The notes: a model not told the origin generated them from the letters alone. Shown: positions 44,010-55,180, counted from the stretch's first letter. The stretch: DNA of 64,000 nucleotides from Eubacteriales bacterium (GCA_030536575.1 JAUNPS010000014.1:1-64000), one strand, 5' to 3'. Numbers and translations: made by a program.

Positions 44010-45206
44010 TCAGGTATATTTTCCACGGTATTCCCGCGGAATATATCCGGTATACGTTTTGAACACGCGAGAAAAATGGCTTGGTGAGGAAAAACCGAGA
44101 TAATTACTGATCGCTGTCAGGGATTTATCCGAATAGCGGAGGAGGCGTTTGGCTTCCTCCGTTTTTTCTTTCAGGATAAAGTCTGTCAGACTCTCGCCGG
44201 TTTCTTCCTTAAATTTTCTGGAGAGATAGGGGCGGCTTAAAAACAGTTCTTTTGCGATTTTTTCCGCAGTAATCGTTTCCGACATGTGGTGCTGGATGTA
44301 GTTGGCCACATCCAGCGTCAGCTTTGCAGGCTGCTTTCCGAAACGCAGCCGTTCGATTCGTTCCGTGTAATCTAAGATCATCCGGTATTGGAGATTGGTT
44401 ATGGCTTCCGGGGAGGATAACAATTCGCACTGCTGGATATAGGAATCGCTATAGGAAAAAGCGTCGTCCGCAGCCATACCGCCCTGAATGGCAGCGCGGG
44501 AAACCAGGGTAACGGTGACGATAAACATATTTTTCTGTTGCCGGAGCTGTTCTTTGGCCAAAATGCCGCCCCGAATCGCCGGAGCGGCAGAAAACCACTT
44601 CCGGAGTGCGGCAGTATCGCCTTTTCGGACGATGCTCAGGAGGGCCTGCTCCTGATCGAAAGTATTATGAACGCTCTGCGGTTCAGAAACCAGGGGCGAC
44701 AGCTTGCGCTCCGCCTGCTGCCTGCCCTGGTACATCGTCAATTTTTCCTGATCCGCCTCGCAGATGGCAATGTCTTTTAAGGACAGTTTTTCGCCGTTTA
44801 AAACGTGGTTGATGGTGCAGAGCATTTGCAGGATACTCTCGAAAGGCATCCGGACAATGCTTTTCATTCCAGCCAGAAAGGCAGCGGTATCTTCTTCGGA
44901 TACATCTGCCAGAAAGGCGAGTTCCCGAAGTTCCTGATCGCTTTCGGCAATCTGACGCGTGGGGCCAATCACGATTTTGGTCTCACCGGAATTGACGATG
45001 CCATAGAAATGAAAATGGCGGGTCGTGATGTAGCCGATATGGGAGTGGACGGCAAAGATTTCTTTACGGCAGACCGCCATTGGGTCACGGGGAAGGTTCG
45101 CCTGGGAATAGAAAAAAATAAGCTCCTCTTTTTCGAAAATCCGGACAGGAACACCGGAAAGATTTCCAATCGTTGTGCAAAGATAGCAAATATCAGGTTC
45201 TTTCAT
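44010..45206 (-). CDS. AraC family regulator of module A
   Basis: 398 residues. The N-terminal 280 are an uncharacterised sensor region. The C-terminal 100 hold two AraC helix-turn-helix units: ITAEKIAKELFLSRPYLSRKFKEE and the final GFSSPSHFSRVFKTYTGYIPREYR. It is divergent from the GPH transporter and is paralogous to the regulator of module B in both halves. GGAGG precedes the ATG, and longer in-frame starts read through the promoter. It probably activates the transporter-hydrolase operon when a glycoside is present. Confidence 0.92.
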   Translation of the reverse strand: MKEPDICYLCTTIGNLSGVPVRIFEKEELIFFYSQANLPRDPMAVCRKEIFAVHSHIGYITTRHFHFYGIVNSGETKIVIGPTRQIAESDQELRELAFLADVSEEDTAAFLAGMKSIVRMPFESILQMLCTINHVLNGEKLSLKDIAICEADQEKLTMYQGRQQAERKLSPLVSEPQSVHNTFDQEQALLSIVRKGDTAALRKWFSAAPAIRGGILAKEQLRQQKNMFIVTVTLVSRAAIQGGMAADDAFSYSDSYIQQCELLSSPEAITNLQYRMILDYTERIERLRFGKQPAKLTLDVANYIQHHMSETITAEKIAKELFLSRPYLSRKFKEETGESLTDFILKEKTEEAKRLLRYSDKSLTAISNYLGFSSPSHFSRVFKTYTGYIPREYRGKYT

Positions 45207-45231
45207 ACCGCACCTCCCCATTTTGGTTACA

Positions 45232-45260
45232 ATTATATAGAATAAGATACAAAAATGCAA
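45232..45260 (-). promoter_or_regulatory. Promoter of the module A AraC gene
   Basis: On the minus strand TTGCAT and TATAAT are exactly 17 nt apart, some 30 nt before the start codon. Confidence 0.8.
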
Positions 45261-45278
45261 GAGGAAAACGAGAGCTTT

Positions 45279-45287
45279 TGCTATACT
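45279..45287 (+). promoter_or_regulatory. Extended -10 promoter of the module A operon
   Basis: TGCTATACT is a full extended -10 with no recognisable -35 (AAGAGG at that place), as expected of a promoter that depends on the divergent AraC activator. Confidence 0.55.
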
Positions 45288-45386
45288 TAATAACAGAAAA
45301 GGTATTCGAAACTGGAATTTCGGTAAATTGTAAGAATCACCGCAGTCCAAAAAAGACTGACGAACCCAAAAAGGAGGAAGCAAAAG

Positions 45387-46853
45387 ATGCCGCAGAAGAA
45401 CCGAATGGAGCGCAAAGCGTTCCATACAAGAATCAACTCCCAGGATGTCCAACCAGCCGAAAAATGGCTGGGCTACCTGCTTGGCCCCGCCGGGGCGCTG
45501 CTGCTCAACGCCGTGCTGGCGACCTATCTGAATGTTTACTATACGGATGTTCTGAAACTGACCGCTGTTTGGGGCGGAGCATTTTTGGTGGTCTTTCCCA
45601 TCGTTTCCAAGGTCATCGACGCTGTCACGAACGTGATCATGGGATACGTGATTGACCGAACCCACACGGCGGAAGGAAAAGCCCGTCCCTGGCTGCTGGC
45701 ATCTGCGCCGCTGCTGACCATTACGGGAATCTTGCTGTTTATTGTTCCGGACGCTTCCGAAACGGTGCAGGTAATCTGGGTCATGGTGTCCTACAACCTG
45801 TATTATTCCTTTGCTTACACGATTTTTAACATGAGCCACAATCTGATGGTGCCTTTATCCACCCGTGACACCACCCAGAGGGGAGGACTGTCTGTCTTTA
45901 ATCAGATTGCAACGATCATGATGAGCGGCATTTTGGTTGCCCTTGTGTTTCCGATGGTCATCATGCCCAGGATTGGCGTGGATAAGAGTAAGTGGATCAC
46001 ACTTATGAGCATTCTGTCCATTCTGGCCCTGCCGCTGACGCTTTTGGAATATTATTTTACAAAAGAGCGGGTTACGGAGGAAACGCAGGCCGGCAAAGAA
46101 GCGCAGGTTCCCTTTGCAAAACAGCTCAAGGCCATTTTTACGGATAAATACATGCTCATAATCTATGCCTATTTTTTGATTTACACCTGTGGTTCTTCGA
46201 TCAAGAACCTGAGCCTGGTCTATTTCTGCAACTATGTGCTTGGTACATACAATGATGGATTTACGCAGACCATGCTTTCTGTTATCGGCGGCATTCCGAT
46301 GGGCATCGGGATCTTTGCCGTATGGCCTCTGGCAAAAAAGTTCGGTAAAAGGAATGTAACGCTTGCAGGTTTCCTTCTCTATGCCATAGGCGGTGCGATC
46401 TGCTGGATGTTCCCGACAAACATGACGATTATGCTGGTTGGCCAGTTTATTAAAAATGTTGGCGGCCTGCCTTGTTCCTATGTATTTATGGCCTTGTTTG
46501 CGGACGTGCTGGATCATTTGGAATGGAAAACAGGGTTCCGCAGCGATGGCATCGCCATGTCGGTCTATAATATCATTGCGGTGGCTATGGTCGGGATCTG
46601 TACAGGAATCTTCAATGGGCTGCTCAGCAGCGCGGGGTATCTTGCACCGGAGATTGTGGACGGCGTGACGGTTGCCGCCGCACAGTCTGAGGCTGTAAAA
46701 AGCGCAATAACCTTCGGATTTGTGGGATTTGAGGTGTTCACCGGCGTTATTTTGGCAATCCTGCTGATTTTCCTGAATGTGGAGAAGGATATTGGGAAAA
46801 AGCAGGCGGAGATTCGGGCCCGGCGGGAGAAGACGGATGGAGGTGCAAAATGA
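45387..46853 (+). CDS. GPH family sugar:cation symporter (module A)
   Basis: 488 residues with about 12 membrane helices of the MelB/XynB-like glycoside-pentoside-hexuronide family. The loop [27 protein letters not shown], cut at its middle when read, is the family hallmark with the cation-binding Asp. Adjacent GH78 and GH3 genes suggest uptake of rhamnosyl-glucosides. AAAGGAGG precedes the ATG. The stop overlaps the GH78 start by 4 nt. Confidence 0.92.
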   Translation: MPQKNRMERKAFHTRINSQDVQPAEKWLGYLLGPAGALLLNAVLATYLNVYYTDVLKLTAVWGGAFLVVFPIVSKVIDAVTNVIMGYVIDRTHTAEGKARPWLLASAPLLTITGILLFIVPDASETVQVIWVMVSYNLYYSFAYTIFNMSHNLMVPLSTRDTTQRGGLSVFNQIATIMMSGILVALVFPMVIMPRIGVDKSKWITLMSILSILALPLTLLEYYFTKERVTEETQAGKEAQVPFAKQLKAIFTDKYMLIIYAYFLIYTCGSSIKNLSLVYFCNYVLGTYNDGFTQTMLSVIGGIPMGIGIFAVWPLAKKFGKRNVTLAGFLLYAIGGAICWMFPTNMTIMLVGQFIKNVGGLPCSYVFMALFADVLDHLEWKTGFRSDGIAMSVYNIIAVAMVGICTGIFNGLLSSAGYLAPEIVDGVTVAAAQSEAVKSAITFGFVGFEVFTGVILAILLIFLNVEKDIGKKQAEIRARREKTDGGAK

Positions 46854-49396
46854 TTGCGGCGAGATTGAAAACAGAGTATTTGATAAATCCAATCGGGATT
46901 GACGCAGCGACGCCCCGGCTGTTTTGGAACTGTCAGGATGGCAGGAACCAGACCGCTTACCAGATTATAGCCGTTACCGATGACGGCAAGGTTCTCTGGG
47001 ACAGCGAAAGGGTGGAAAGCAGCTCTATGCAGGCAGCATGGGGAGGCTTGCCGATAAAGCCCAAAACGAAGGTACTGTGGAAAATCCGGCTTTGGGATGA
47101 AAACAATACACCCGGCGACTGGCAGGAAGCCAGTTTTGAAACCGGAATCGACGCATGGACGGCGAAGTGGATCACCGGGAATTATAAGGTAAACAAAAAG
47201 AAACGGTATCCCGTCGACTGTTTCCGCAGGCAATTCACGGTGCCCGACAGGAAAAAGGCAAGACTGTATATCACGGCCTGCGGCTTGTATGAAGCGAAGC
47301 TGAATGGCACGCGGGTGGGAAATTTCATTTTGGCTCCGGGTATTACCGACTACCGCAAGCGCGTGCAATATCAGACCTATGACGTGACAGAACTATTATG
47401 CAAAGGGAAAAACACCCTGACCGTGCAGCTTGCCGATGGTTGGTACAGGGGGAGCTGCGGAGCATGGGCGCTGAAAAATCAATATGGTACGGAAACGAAG
47501 CTGTTGGCACAGCTTGAGATTACTCATGCGGATGGTTCTGTCCAGGTGATCGGCACGGATGAAAACTGGGATTGGAGCAACGATGGCCCGATTCGTTTTG
47601 CCGACAATAAAGACGGGGAGCGATACGACGCCAACGCCGTTCCCGGATACTGCGGTAAGGCAAAAGTGACGGCCCACCCGGTTACGCCCGCCGCTTCCAA
47701 TAACGTGCCGGTGACCGAACACGAGCACCTTTCTGCCCGGCTCCTGAGAACGCCCGCCGGAAAAACGGTTCTGGATTTTGGGCAGAACATTGCGGGGTAT
47801 GTGTCCTTCTCCCTAATGGCAGGGAGCGGGCAGACGATTCGTCTCCGTTTCGGAGAACTGCTGGATGAACAGGGAGAGTTTACCCAGAAAAATATTCAGT
47901 GCTCCAATAAAAAGATCACGACGCCTTTGCAGCAGGTGATTTATACCTGTAAGGAGGGGCTGAACGAGTATCAGACGACCTTCGCCATTTTCGGATTCCA
48001 GTATGTGCTGGTAGAAACGGATGTGGAAATCTGCCCGGCGGACTTTACCGCCATTGCAGTTTATTCGGACATGGAACGTACCGGCTGGTTTGAAAGCTCC
48101 AATGCGCTTCTGAACCGGTTTGTGGAGAATACCGTTTGGAGCGCTAAAAATAACCACGCCGACCTGCCTACCGACTGCCCCACAAGAGAACGCCATGGAT
48201 GGAGCGGCGACGCCCAGATTTTTTGTCCCACGGCGAGCTTTCTGTTCGATTACAGGAGTTTTGCCAGGAAATATCTCAATGACCTTTACGACTGGCAAAG
48301 GCCGGATGGAAAGCTGCCCCAGATTGCCCCGGAGGGAGGGACGGACGCTTATATGAAATTCATGGATGGCAGCGTGGGCTGGGCGGATGCCGGGGTGCTG
48401 ATGCCATACGCTCTGTGGAAACAGTATGGAGATACGGAAATCCTGAGAAGGTTTCTTCCCGGAATGCGCAGGTATGCCAGGTTTATGCAGAACCGCTGCG
48501 GGAAATGGTATCCTGGGGCGAAACGGACGGGACTGAAGGGGGAGGAAAGGGCCTACCTTTCCAACTACGGACAAGCCTATGGCGAATGGGCGGAGCCGGA
48601 TGAGGTGCATCACATGACCTGGAAGGACTGCGCAGTCCCCCATCCGGAGGTGGCTACTGCCTATACCGCCCATGTCATGGATTGCATGGCGGAAATCGAG
48701 AGAGCGCTTGGAAATGTGAAAGCAGCGGAGGAGTACCGTGCTTTTGCAGACGGATGCAGGAAATCCTATCAGGCATTGCGGAAAACGCAGGCGTATTGTT
48801 TGGATACGGACCGGCAGGCCTGGCTGGTACGGCCTTTGGCTTTTGGGCTGCTGGATGAGGAACAGAAGGAATTTGCAGAAAAAAGGCTGCTGGAAGCACT
48901 GGAACACTACGGCTGGCGGATTGGTACGGGCTTTTTGTCCACACCGCTGATCCTGGATGTGCTGGCGGAGATCGATTTGGATGCAGCTTACCGGCTGCTG
49001 GAGAATGAAGAAATGCCGGGCTGGCTGTTCATGCCGAAAAACGGGGCGACTACGGTGTGGGAAGCATGGGAAGGCAGCTCTGCCCCAAACGGCGGGATTG
49101 CTTCCCTGGATCATTACTCCAAAGGCGCGGTCTGCCGGTGGCTTTTTGATACCATGTGCGGTATCCGGGTGGATGGCGAGAACCATTTTGTGATTGCGCC
49201 CCGTCCCGGCGGTCATTTCACCCACGCAAGGGCAGTCTATGTAAGCGTTTACGGAAAGGTGGAAAGCGGATGGGAAAAGGAGAACAATGGAGCCGTCTAC
49301 AGGGTCGTAATTCCGGCGAACTGTACCGCCGCGCTGCTGCTGCCGGGCAGGGAAGCGATTTCCTTAAGCACGGGGATCTATACATTCAGGGGGTAA
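46850..49396 (+). CDS. Alpha-L-rhamnosidase GH78 (module A)
   Basis: 848 residues with the GH78 layout: N-terminal beta domains, with [11 protein letters not shown] and [16 protein letters not shown]; an (alpha/alpha)6 barrel from about 400; and a C-terminal beta-sandwich. The catalytic-region motif is D442[12 protein letters not shown]454, the shorter CPTRER variant compared with CPQRDER in module B. It releases terminal rhamnose from glycosides. No signal peptide, hence cytoplasmic. Coupled to the symporter by a 4-nt overlap and followed after 3 nt by GH3. Confidence 0.94.
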   Translation: MIAARLKTEYLINPIGIDAATPRLFWNCQDGRNQTAYQIIAVTDDGKVLWDSERVESSSMQAAWGGLPIKPKTKVLWKIRLWDENNTPGDWQEASFETGIDAWTAKWITGNYKVNKKKRYPVDCFRRQFTVPDRKKARLYITACGLYEAKLNGTRVGNFILAPGITDYRKRVQYQTYDVTELLCKGKNTLTVQLADGWYRGSCGAWALKNQYGTETKLLAQLEITHADGSVQVIGTDENWDWSNDGPIRFADNKDGERYDANAVPGYCGKAKVTAHPVTPAASNNVPVTEHEHLSARLLRTPAGKTVLDFGQNIAGYVSFSLMAGSGQTIRLRFGELLDEQGEFTQKNIQCSNKKITTPLQQVIYTCKEGLNEYQTTFAIFGFQYVLVETDVEICPADFTAIAVYSDMERTGWFESSNALLNRFVENTVWSAKNNHADLPTDCPTRERHGWSGDAQIFCPTASFLFDYRSFARKYLNDLYDWQRPDGKLPQIAPEGGTDAYMKFMDGSVGWADAGVLMPYALWKQYGDTEILRRFLPGMRRYARFMQNRCGKWYPGAKRTGLKGEERAYLSNYGQAYGEWAEPDEVHHMTWKDCAVPHPEVATAYTAHVMDCMAEIERALGNVKAAEEYRAFADGCRKSYQALRKTQAYCLDTDRQAWLVRPLAFGLLDEEQKEFAEKRLLEALEHYGWRIGTGFLSTPLILDVLAEIDLDAAYRLLENEEMPGWLFMPKNGATTVWEAWEGSSAPNGGIASLDHYSKGAVCRWLFDTMCGIRVDGENHFVIAPRPGGHFTHARAVYVSVYGKVESGWEKENNGAVYRVVIPANCTAALLLPGREAISLSTGIYTFRG

Positions 49397-49399
49397 GAA

Positions 49400-51736
49400 A
49401 TGGAGATTGAAAAGATTTTGAAGCAGATGACCCTGGAGGATAAGATCGCCCTTTGTTCCGGGGCTTCCTTCTGGGAGACAAAAAACTATGAGAAATATGG
49501 AATCCCGTCGATGTTTCTGTGCGACGGCCCCCACGGCCTGCGCAAGCAGGAGCGGGAAGACGGCGCGGATATGTTAGGCGTGGGCGGTTCCAGGCCTTCC
49601 ACCTGTTTTCCGGCAGAAGTTACCACTGCCGGGAGCTGGGACATAGAGCTGCTGAAAGAAATCGGAGCAGCCATTGGTGAAGAAGCGAAGGAGCAGGGCG
49701 TTGGCCTTGTCCTTGGGCCAGGCGCAAACATAAAGAGGAATCCTCTGTGCGGGCGCAATTTTGAGTATTTCAGTGAGGACCCGTATCTGGCAGGAAAGCT
49801 GGCCGCGGGTTTTATCCGGGGAGCAGAGGGTCAGGGAGTGGGAACCAGCCTGAAACATTTTGCCGCAAATTCTCAGGAAAAATGCCGTTTCCATTCGGAC
49901 AGCGTTATGGACGGGCGCACCTTGCGGGAGCTTTACTTACCTGCTTTTGAGATTGCTGTGAAGGAGGGAAAACCGTCTTCTGTCATGTGCGCCTATCCGA
50001 AGCTGAATGGAATCCATTGCAGCGATCATCAGGAACTGTTGACCGGTATTCTCCGGGATGAATGGGGGTTTGACGGCATGGTGGTTACGGATTGGGGGGC
50101 AATGAACGACCGGATTGAAGGATTCCGGGCCGGGTGTGACCTGAACATGCCCGGCGGCAGCGATTACATGGAGAAAGCGGTGCGGCAGGCAGTACGGGAC
50201 GGCACGCTTCCGGAAAGCTGTATCGACGCTTCTGCCCGCCGTGTGCTGAAGCTGGTATTTCGTGCCGCTGAGACTTTGCGGGAAAAATCGGAATGCGATT
50301 ACGATGCGCACCATGCGCTGGCCTGCAGGGCGGCGGAGCAGGGAGCGGTGCTGCTGAAAAACGATGAAAAGATTCTGCCTCTGAAGCAAGGCGCGAAGAT
50401 TGCGGTAATTGGAGAGATGGCGAAGAACATGCGTTTTCAAGGGGCAGGTTCCAGCCACATCAATCCGATCCGGATCAGTCAGCCGCTGGATTTTCTACCT
50501 GGCGTATCTTATGCCTCCGGCTGCGATGACAGGGGCAATACTACGGATGCGCTGCTTGCCGAGGCGGCGGAGGCAGCGAAAAACGCAGAAATTGCCGTGG
50601 TGTTTGCCGGGCTGCCAGACCGGTATGAATCGGAGGGATTTGACCGGGAAAGTATGCAGATGCCGGAAGGGCATATCCGTATGATTGAGACGGCAGCAGA
50701 TGCGAATCCTAATACCGTGGTGGTTCTGCTGTGCGGCTGCGTGGTGGAATGCCCCTGGGCGGATCAGGTGAAAGCCATTCTTTACATGGGGCTGCCAGGT
50801 CAGGCAGGCGGCGAGGCTATTGCCAATCTGCTCTATGGGAAAGCGAATCCCTGCGGCAAAACAGGGGAGAGCTGGCCCATTGCCTACGGGGATGTCCCTT
50901 CTTCGGAGATTTACGGAAAGACAAAGGATGCGTTGTATCAGGAAGGAATCTATGTGGGTTATCGGTATTATGACAAAGCGGGAGCGGCGGTTCGCTGGCC
51001 TTTTGGTTACGGATTGAGTTATACCAGCTTTGCTTATTCTGATTTGGAGATCTGTGGAAATACGGTTTCGGTGACAGTGAAAAATACAGGGAAATATTTT
51101 GGCGCTGAGATTATTCAGCTTTATCTTGCGCCGCCGCAGGAGGGTCTGCATCGTCCGGTACGGGAAATGAAGGGGTTTCGGAAGGTATTTTTGCAGCCAG
51201 GAGAGAGCCGGAGGGCTGCTTTTGAGCTGGATGACCGCGCGTTTGCTCTGTGGAAAGACGGATGGAAGGTTTCTGAGGGCAGTTATACGATCCATGTTGG
51301 CGGGTTGTCTGCGGTGATTGAAAAGAAGGGGGAGGAAATTCCTGCTCCGGCGTGGCAGGAGGGAAGCTGGTATGAAACCTGTCAGGGTAAGCCTTCTAAA
51401 AAGCAATGGGAGGCTATGCTGGGCAGAGCCTATGTACCGCCAAAGCTGCGCAAAGGTCAGTTTACGATGGACAATACCGTGGAAGAAATGAAGGAGTTTT
51501 CTTTCATAATGAAGATCATGTATAAGGCGGTGGAGAAAACGGTTGCCAGGGGATTTGGCGGGAAGGCCGATTATGAGAACCCGGAATTCCGGATGATGAT
51601 GGCTTCCTCGGCCGGGGCGCCCCTGCGCAGTATGCAGATTTCCGGGGGCATGAAAGGCGGCGTGATGACAGGGCTTCTGGAAATGGCAAATGGGCATTTC
51701 CTGAGGGGAATCGGAAAAATCCTGTATGAGAAATAG
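49400..51736 (+). CDS. Beta-glucosidase-like GH3 (module A)
   Basis: 778 residues. The GH3 barrel is followed by an alpha/beta sandwich and a fibronectin III-like domain (GAEIIQLYLAPPQEGLHRPV region). The catalytic nucleophile is D231 in VVTDWGAMNDR, with conserved CDGPHGLR, LGPGANIKRNPLCGRNFEY (split when read) and SLKHFAANSQE. About 130 C-terminal residues beyond the FnIII-like part are an extra tail. It probably removes glucose after rhamnose has been cut off. No signal peptide. Confidence 0.93.
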   Translation: MEIEKILKQMTLEDKIALCSGASFWETKNYEKYGIPSMFLCDGPHGLRKQEREDGADMLGVGGSRPSTCFPAEVTTAGSWDIELLKEIGAAIGEEAKEQGVGLVLGPGANIKRNPLCGRNFEYFSEDPYLAGKLAAGFIRGAEGQGVGTSLKHFAANSQEKCRFHSDSVMDGRTLRELYLPAFEIAVKEGKPSSVMCAYPKLNGIHCSDHQELLTGILRDEWGFDGMVVTDWGAMNDRIEGFRAGCDLNMPGGSDYMEKAVRQAVRDGTLPESCIDASARRVLKLVFRAAETLREKSECDYDAHHALACRAAEQGAVLLKNDEKILPLKQGAKIAVIGEMAKNMRFQGAGSSHINPIRISQPLDFLPGVSYASGCDDRGNTTDALLAEAAEAAKNAEIAVVFAGLPDRYESEGFDRESMQMPEGHIRMIETAADANPNTVVVLLCGCVVECPWADQVKAILYMGLPGQAGGEAIANLLYGKANPCGKTGESWPIAYGDVPSSEIYGKTKDALYQEGIYVGYRYYDKAGAAVRWPFGYGLSYTSFAYSDLEICGNTVSVTVKNTGKYFGAEIIQLYLAPPQEGLHRPVREMKGFRKVFLQPGESRRAAFELDDRAFALWKDGWKVSEGSYTIHVGGLSAVIEKKGEEIPAPAWQEGSWYETCQGKPSKKQWEAMLGRAYVPPKLRKGQFTMDNTVEEMKEFSFIMKIMYKAVEKTVARGFGGKADYENPEFRMMMASSAGAPLRSMQISGGMKGGVMTGLLEMANGHFLRGIGKILYEK

Positions 51737-51781
51737 CGGATTGCATCGATAGAAAAAGTCAAGAGATTGGAGAGAAAAGCA

Positions 51782-53314
51782 ATGAACGCAAAGGCTGAAA
51801 AATTAAATGTATTGATTACCGGAGCTACCGGCGGCATGGGCTTTGAAAGCCTGAAACAGCTTCTGGAGGAAACAGAGAAGCTGAACCTGATTATTCTGGC
51901 GAGGGATTCCGGGAAAAACCATGCTCTCTTAAAGAACTATGAAGGCAGAGAAGGGCTGACGATAAAGTGGGGCGACCTGCTGAACTATCCGGATGTTTTG
52001 GAATGTGTGCGGCAGGCGGATATTGTACTGCATATCGCGGCGTTTGTCTCTCCGGCCGCGGACTATTATCCGAAAAAAGCCATGCAGAATAACTACGGTT
52101 CAACGAGAAATCTTATTAACGCAATCAAAGAATCCGGAAGGGCGGACCGTACCAGGTTTGTTTATATTGGAACGGTTGCGGAAACGGGCGACCGGATGCC
52201 GCCGATTCACTGGGGACGCGTGGGCGATCCGATCAAACCAAGTATGTTTGATTATTACGCAGTTTCCAAGATTGCGGCGGAGCGTCTGGTCATTGAATCC
52301 GGATTAAAATATTGGGTGAGCCTCCGGCAGACCGGAATCATTGGGAAAGCAATGGCCGGTATTATGGATGCGATCATGTTCCACAACTGCCTGGATAATG
52401 TGCTGGAATATGTGTCTGACCGGGATTCCGGACGTGCAATGAAGAATCTGTGTAAGTTTGAGGCAGAAGGCACGCTGGACGCTTCTTTTTGGGGGCATAT
52501 TTATAATATCGGCGGCGGGGAATCCTGCCGTGTCAGCACTTATGAAATGTATCAGCGCCTGTATGGGGATATTGGTTTTACGGATCTTTCCAAAATAGTT
52601 GATCCCAAATGGTACGCAACCAGAAATTTCCACGGGCATTTTTATCTGGATTCCGATAAACTGGAAAATTATCTGCATTTCAGAAGCGACAGTATGGAAT
52701 ATTTTTATGATGCGTATAAAAAGAACCTTGGAGCTACCGTTACCGTTTCTAAAATTCTCTGTAAGATTCCAGGCGGCCAGAAGCTGATGGGCAGCATTAT
52801 GAAGAAGATGTTCCTTAAGCAGGCGCTGACTGAGCATGGGACGGTACGTTTTATCAGAGAGCATGTGGAAGACCACATTGACGCTTACTGGGGCAGCGAA
52901 AAAGCGTGGGAAGAAATTCCGGATAATATAAATGATATGAAGCATTTTACAGACTGGGATAAGGTGATCAGACTGGATCACGGATATGATGAAGAAAAAC
53001 CGGAAACGGAGCTTTCGCTTTCGGATATGAAGGGCGCGGCCAGGTTTCGGGGAGGTGTCTGCCTGTCGGAGCAGATGGAGACAGGAAATTGGCGGAATAA
53101 GCTGAAATTTCGCTGTGCATTCGGACATGAGTTTGAGGCAAGCCCAAGGCTGATCCTGGAGGGCGGGCACTGGTGTCCGGAATGCGAGCGAAGGAGCTGG
53201 AATTACGGAAGACGTGCGAAAGTAGATCCGTTTTTTGCGCAGGTGTGGAACCCATTGCATGGGCCGGAGGAACTGCGGGAATATCCTAAGGAAGTTTCGG
53301 AACTGGATGTATAG
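51782..53314 (+). CDS. NAD-dependent epimerase/dehydratase with C-terminal zinc-ribbon domain
   Basis: 510 residues. Residues 1-330 are an extended short-chain dehydrogenase: ITGATGGMG for NAD(P) and the YYAVSK catalytic Tyr-X3-Lys. Residues 435-490 carry C445-X3-H449 and C465-X2-C468 (RCAFGHEF, HWCPEC), a treble-clef/zinc-ribbon pattern more usual in nucleic-acid-related proteins. The middle (330-430) is unassigned. The ATG follows GGAGAG; a TTG 15 nt earlier is unlikely. It comes 45 nt after GH3, so it is probably the last gene of module A and acts on a released sugar or aglycone. Confidence 0.75.
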   Translation: MNAKAEKLNVLITGATGGMGFESLKQLLEETEKLNLIILARDSGKNHALLKNYEGREGLTIKWGDLLNYPDVLECVRQADIVLHIAAFVSPAADYYPKKAMQNNYGSTRNLINAIKESGRADRTRFVYIGTVAETGDRMPPIHWGRVGDPIKPSMFDYYAVSKIAAERLVIESGLKYWVSLRQTGIIGKAMAGIMDAIMFHNCLDNVLEYVSDRDSGRAMKNLCKFEAEGTLDASFWGHIYNIGGGESCRVSTYEMYQRLYGDIGFTDLSKIVDPKWYATRNFHGHFYLDSDKLENYLHFRSDSMEYFYDAYKKNLGATVTVSKILCKIPGGQKLMGSIMKKMFLKQALTEHGTVRFIREHVEDHIDAYWGSEKAWEEIPDNINDMKHFTDWDKVIRLDHGYDEEKPETELSLSDMKGAARFRGGVCLSEQMETGNWRNKLKFRCAFGHEFEASPRLILEGGHWCPECERRSWNYGRRAKVDPFFAQVWNPLHGPEELREYPKEVSELDV

Positions 53315-53369
53315 AAAAGAATGGATTGAGGAATTGGAAAAAGTAAGAGTAGGATTTGCACCGGGTTTC

Positions 53370-53378
53370 TGCTATAAT
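53370..53378 (+). promoter_or_regulatory. Extended -10 promoter of the AAA-ATPase gene
   Basis: TGCTATAAT is a perfect extended -10 about 80 nt before the start codon. No good -35 is present at 17 nt. Confidence 0.6.
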
Positions 53379-53456
53379 GAAGAAAATGGATTGCGAAGAG
53401 AGCAGTAACGGCGAATGCGCTGACATAGAAAGCAGGAATGGAAGGAGTGCGATGAA

Positions 53457-55175
53457 GTGGAAACCGGAAAAAAGAAACTTCCGATAGGGATTGAAAATTT
53501 TCAAGAGATACAGACAGAAGATTTTTATTATGTGGATAAGACAAACCTCATTAAAGAGCTTTTGACAGGGTGGGCGAAGGTGAATCTTTTTACACGTCCG
53601 AGGCGTTTCGGCAAGTCTCTGAATATGAACATGCTGAAGTGCTTTTTTGAAATTGGCGGCGATAGAACATTGTTTGAAGGGCTGAAGATTTCGCGGGAAA
53701 AGGAACTGTGTGAAAAGTATATGGGACAGTTCCCGGTCATATCCATCAGTCTGAAAAGCGTAGAGGGAAGGAATTATCAGCAGGCATGCGCGGCGTTGCG
53801 GAGAGTGGTCGGAAATGAAGCGCTCCGGTTTTACTACTTGCTAGAGAGCGATAAACTGCTTTCCAGTGAAAAAGAAATGTACAGTGCCCTGACCAGTGTG
53901 AAAGACGGAGCGTTTGCGATGGCTGACGAAACCCTTGTGGACAGCCTGCGCACATTATCCCAGCTTCTGGAAAAGCATTATGGCCAGAAGGTAATTCTGC
54001 TCATTGACGAGTATGATGTCCCACTGGATAAGTCGTTCCAGGCAGGTTACTATGATGAGATGGTTGCCCTCATCCGGGGGCTGCTTGGCAATGCCTTAAA
54101 AACGAATGACTATCTGCAGTTCGCCGTCCTTACGGGATGCCTCCGCATTTCAAAGGAAAGCATTTTTACAGGACTGAATAACCTCAAGGTTTTGTCGGTC
54201 GCAGAAGTACAGTTTGACGAAGCTTTCGGTTTTACAGACGAGGAAGTGCGGGAAATTCTGGAATATTATGGCCTTTCCGATCATTATGAAGAGATGAAGG
54301 AATGGTATGACGGCTACCAGTTCGGAAACGTGGAAGTATACTGCCCCTGGGATGTGATCAATTACTGTGATACGCTGCGGGCAGACCCAGACGCACAGCC
54401 TAGGAATTACTGGATTAATACCAGCAGCAATGAAGTAGTCAGGCGGTTCATCCGGAAATCGGACAACGCATCCGTAAGACGTGAGATCGAAAAACTGGTT
54501 GCGGGTGAGGTGATCACAAAGGAAATCCATCAGGAACTGACCTACAAAGACATGTATGATTCCATCGACAATCTGTGGAGTGTCCTGTTCACGACGGGCT
54601 ACCTTACCCAGCGTGGAAAGCCGGAAGGAGACCGTTTTAGGCTGGCAATTCCAAACATGGAAATCCGGAAAATATTTACCACCCAGATCATGGAATTTTT
54701 TAAGGAGAACGTACCGAAGAATGGGGAAGCCCTGAAAGAATTTTGTGACGCGCTGATAAATGGGAATGCAGAAGGTGTGGAAAAACGGCTTGGCGAATAT
54801 CTGAAGCGGACAATCAGTATCCGGGACACTTTCGTAAAAAAACAGATGAAAGAAAACTTTTTCCACGGCATACTGCTAGGAATTTTAGGCTTCGAAGATT
54901 CCTGGAGCGTCTCGTCCAATAAAGAATCCGGAGACGGCTACAGCGATATTTTGGTAGAAACAGACGAGGGGGAAACCGGCATCATACTGGAAATAAAATA
55001 TGCAGAGGATGGAAAACTGGATGCAGCCTGCCGGGAAGCCTTGGAGCAGATTGAGCGGAACCGGTATGAAGAGGTTCTTCTTGATGAAGGGGTTGACCAT
55101 ATTTTAAAATATGGGATTGCCTTTTATAAGAAGAGGTGTCGCGTGATGTTTGCTGGCGACGCGAGTCCTCAATGA
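53457..55175 (+). CDS. AAA-ATPase-like protein with C-terminal PD-(D/E)XK nuclease
   Basis: 572 residues of the widespread AAA-ATPase_like plus PDDEXK_9 family. The N-terminus LPIGIENFQEIQTEDFYYVDKT (split when read) and the modified Walker A RPRRFGKS are family hallmarks. Walker B is ILLIDEYD. The nuclease motif is D in YSDILVE followed by ILEIKY. Function unknown; copies are often scattered in gut bacterial genomes. The start is GTG, with GGAG 10 nt upstream; an overlapping out-of-frame ATG is better placed but opens only 11 codons. Confidence 0.87.
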   Translation: METGKKKLPIGIENFQEIQTEDFYYVDKTNLIKELLTGWAKVNLFTRPRRFGKSLNMNMLKCFFEIGGDRTLFEGLKISREKELCEKYMGQFPVISISLKSVEGRNYQQACAALRRVVGNEALRFYYLLESDKLLSSEKEMYSALTSVKDGAFAMADETLVDSLRTLSQLLEKHYGQKVILLIDEYDVPLDKSFQAGYYDEMVALIRGLLGNALKTNDYLQFAVLTGCLRISKESIFTGLNNLKVLSVAEVQFDEAFGFTDEEVREILEYYGLSDHYEEMKEWYDGYQFGNVEVYCPWDVINYCDTLRADPDAQPRNYWINTSSNEVVRRFIRKSDNASVRREIEKLVAGEVITKEIHQELTYKDMYDSIDNLWSVLFTTGYLTQRGKPEGDRFRLAIPNMEIRKIFTTQIMEFFKENVPKNGEALKEFCDALINGNAEGVEKRLGEYLKRTISIRDTFVKKQMKENFFHGILLGILGFEDSWSVSSNKESGDGYSDILVETDEGETGIILEIKYAEDGKLDAACREALEQIERNRYEEVLLDEGVDHILKYGIAFYKKRCRVMFAGDASPQ

Positions 55176-55180
55176 AAAGT

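Noticed and set aside
45207..45839. A 211-residue N-terminal extension of the module A AraC protein
   Set aside because: It would read back through the divergent promoter and into the GPH transporter; a good GGAGG start exists at 45206.
47813..49225. A 470-codon open frame on the minus strand
   Set aside because: Antisense to the GH78 gene, with no recognisable domain or start signal.
53452..53487. An 11-codon frame overlapping the start of the AAA-ATPase gene
   Set aside because: It is well placed for the ribosome site but overlaps the GTG start, and the peptide shows no feature; probably chance.
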